The translations under genes were made by a program, and so were the position numbers. This document shows, one piece after another, positions 5,666-7,339 of a stretch of DNA of 7,339 nucleotides (the first letter of the stretch is position 1; each line of letters starts with the position of its first letter). The notes under the pieces were generated by a model. The model did not search any database. It was not told where the DNA came from and saw nothing but the letters and a program-made list of their open reading frames with translations. Source of the stretch: Patescibacteria group bacterium. Lineage in GTDB: Bacteria > Patescibacteriota > Minisyncoccia > UBA6257 > 2-01-FULL-56-20. The stretch covers positions 1 to 7,339 of the forward strand of contig JANWZH010000018.1 in assembly GCA_025054755.1 (NCBI GenBank). The letters run 5' to 3'.

Positions 5666-7264
5666 TTATAATATTGGAATTTCAATACAAAATTGACTAC
5701 CTTTTCCTTCTCCGTCTGATTCAGCCCAAATTTTACCTTTATGATTTTCAATAATATATTTTGCAATATAAAGGCCCAAGCCAGTTCCTTGAATTTCTTT
5801 TTTAATAGATGGATCGCGAATAAATTGACCAAATAATTTAACTTGTAAATCTTTAGACATCCCAATACCAGAATCTCTAACACAAATTAAAATATTACTA
5901 TCTTTTTTAGTTAAAAAAATTTTAATAAAACCTTGTTTAGTATATTTTAATGCATTATCAATTAAATTTTGAATAACTTGAGCAAATCTAATTTTATCAA
6001 TATTAACCATTGTTGGTTCTAAATTATTTTCCAAACTAAATTCTAAATTTCTTTCTTTGGCTAATACAATATAATTATCAAAAATATTTTTAATAAAATC
6101 TGTTATTTCAACTTTTTCAAAATTAAATTCCATTCTATTTTCATCAATTCTTCTATAATCCATAAATTCTTCTATTAAAATTAATAAATCATCAATTGAT
6201 TTTTTAATTTTTATAGCAAAATCTTTAACCTGATCAGGGACATTAGGAATTGTTCCGTCAATCATTAAAGATACATAACCCTTAATTACAGCCATTGGAC
6301 TTTTTAATTGATGAGAAGCGAAAGATAAAAATTCAGACTTTAATTTATTCGCTCTATCCAATTCTTCATTTAATTTCCTTAATTGCTCAGCTTGCTCTAC
6401 TTCTTTTCTTACAACACGAATTAAAAATATACTAAGAATAAAAACTCCAATAAATAAAACAAGCCTAATTATTGTGTCCAAAAAACTTTGACTTCTTAAA
6501 ATTTGTATCGCCGAAATAATAAGTATTATAAAAATAAATAAATCTGTAATAATAAATTTAACATTTAAAAATTTATATTTTAAAATAACATAAGAAGAAA
6601 TAATAATAAAGGGGAAAGTAAATGAAGCCCCTAAAATAACATATTTAGAATTTTGAAAAAAATTTGGAAATATAAAATTAAAAATTAAATTAAGAGATAT
6701 AAAAATCATAACTCCTAAAAGAATTAAAAATCTAGACAATTTTTCATTAAAAGAAATTTTTTCTGTTATTGTTTTCAAAAAAAATCTTATAAAACCGTAA
6801 AACAACATAAATAATACGAAACATCCAAAAATAATAATCCCAATATCAGTATCTACTTTTTCTATTCTATTAAAATTATTTAATTCTATATTTCTAAATG
6901 TTAGTGGAGTTAAAGTAATTAATCCTATTAATAAAACAAATGGAATAAAAATAAATTTATAATACTTAGATAAATAATGTTTTTTTTCTGGAAAAACATA
7001 TAAAAAATGAAAAATAAAAAATGAATATAAAACAGCAAAAAAAAGATGTATTCTTAAAAACCATAGAATGATAAATTTATTATTGCTTGGTAAGTTATAT
7101 AAATAATTAAAAATTCCCCATAATATAGCTGATAATGTTAAGAATAAAAATGTTTTATTTGTATCATTTTTAGAATCATTTGTATAAACAATAAAACCCA
7201 AAATGCCCATTCCAATCAAAGAAATTCCAACAAATATAAAATTTATATCATAAATTAAATTCAT
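5666..7264 (-). CDS. Membrane sensor histidine kinase with 7TM-type N-terminus
   Basis: The 532-residue kinase autophosphorylates on His and passes phosphate to receiver domains. The N-terminal half has about nine hydrophobic segments (near 8-28, 38-56, 66-92, 103-120, 139-162, 177-200, 207-229, 236-256 and 262-284). The first seven resemble the histidine-kinase 7TM sensor type (FLFLTLSAILWG, then LWFLRIHLFF), with two more before the kinase core. There is no PAS, GAF or HAMP domain. A charged helix (about 284-310) leads to the HisKA H-box FASHQLKSP with His318. The ATPase domain has the N-box QNLIDNALKYT (433, 437), G1 DSGIGM (464-469), F-box LFGQF and G2 GTGLGL (493-498), so all catalytic boxes are intact. 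The start overlaps the upstream gene's stop as ATGA, which fixes it. Likely partners are the two stand-alone receivers downstream. The signal sensed is unknown. Confidence 0.93.
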   Translation of the reverse strand: MNLIYDINFIFVGISLIGMGILGFIVYTNDSKNDTNKTFLFLTLSAILWGIFNYLYNLPSNNKFIILWFLRIHLFFAVLYSFFIFHFLYVFPEKKHYLSKYYKFIFIPFVLLIGLITLTPLTFRNIELNNFNRIEKVDTDIGIIIFGCFVLFMLFYGFIRFFLKTITEKISFNEKLSRFLILLGVMIFISLNLIFNFIFPNFFQNSKYVILGASFTFPFIIISSYVILKYKFLNVKFIITDLFIFIILIISAIQILRSQSFLDTIIRLVLFIGVFILSIFLIRVVRKEVEQAEQLRKLNEELDRANKLKSEFLSFASHQLKSPMAVIKGYVSLMIDGTIPNVPDQVKDFAIKIKKSIDDLLILIEEFMDYRRIDENRMEFNFEKVEITDFIKNIFDNYIVLAKERNLEFSLENNLEPTMVNIDKIRFAQVIQNLIDNALKYTKQGFIKIFLTKKDSNILICVRDSGIGMSKDLQVKLFGQFIRDPSIKKEIQGTGLGLYIAKYIIENHKGKIWAESDGEGKGSQFCIEIPIL

Positions 7265-7339
7265 ATATTTATGTATTTATTATTGTTCTCGATAAAATCT
7301 AAAACTTTTTCTTTTAAAATTATATTTGTAGGAATACCT
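7261..7339 (-). CDS. C-terminal end of an unidentified upstream gene (partial)
   Basis: On the minus strand one frame is open from the window edge (first full codon at 7338) to a TGA at 7263-7261. It encodes 25 residues beginning GIPTNIILKEKVLDFI and ending in an Asn/Lys-rich tail. The TGA overlaps the kinase ATG as ATGA, the classic sign of translational coupling; the other two frames close early. The fragment is too short to identify. If real, it is co-transcribed with the kinase and would explain why no promoter is visible right before the kinase. Confidence 0.6.
   Translation of the reverse strand, partial: GIPTNIILKEKVLDFIENNNKYINI

Noticed and set aside
5653..5883. A 76-codon minus-strand reading frame at the kinase end
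   Set aside because: It overlaps the catalytic ATPase domain of the kinase in another frame. The kinase frame carries the G1 and G2 boxes, so this is a shadow.
7255..7263. TGA read as glycine (SR1/Gracilibacteria code)
   Set aside because: No in-frame TGA occurs in any of the six complete conserved genes, which would be unlikely in a recoded genome. The one TGA in question would be followed by TAA two codons later, so it is uninformative by itself.

Overview
The window is strongly AT-rich (about a quarter G+C by eye) and compact. Every complete gene ends in TAA, and none of the start codons has a recognisable Shine-Dalgarno sequence. The RNase J type (a PEEETPGIDYIIPN stretch after the first strand), the 7TM-type sensor kinase with an SHQLKSP H-box, the receiver-only response regulators and the membrane-anchored PEGA-domain protein together suggest a member of the Patescibacteria (CPR). 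This is an inference from protein style; the window holds no 16S or other placement marker. The standard bacterial code fits: no in-frame TGA interrupts any conserved gene, so TGA=Gly recoding is unlikely.

Left part, plus strand: about 185 bases of AT-rich, gene-free DNA, then tRNA-Leu(CAG), ribonuclease J (rnj) 16 bases after it, and tryptophanyl-tRNA synthetase (trpS) 2 bases after rnj. This is an RNA-processing and translation block. rnj appears to have its own promoter placed across the tRNA 3' end, predicting an mRNA that starts at or next to its ATG. A tRNA-Arg(UCU) on the minus strand converges on trpS with 4 bases between them.

Right part, all minus strand, in transcription order: the last 25 codons of an unidentified gene, overlapping by ATGA a nine-membrane-segment histidine kinase; a 344-bp AT-rich spacer with repeats and a promoter; two tandem stand-alone receiver-domain proteins; a PEGA-domain membrane protein with a long probably extracytoplasmic part; then tRNA-Arg. 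This reads as a small signalling module: a membrane kinase that could phosphorylate two receivers with no DNA-binding output, next to a surface-facing protein.

The most distinctive features are the identical TATAAT-N6-ATG arrangement in front of rnj and of the first receiver gene, pointing to leaderless transcripts, and the tRNA-Leu/rnj junction, where the promoter's -35 would lie in the tRNA T-loop. The protein families themselves are all recognisable. No mobile element, CRISPR array or defence system is visible.
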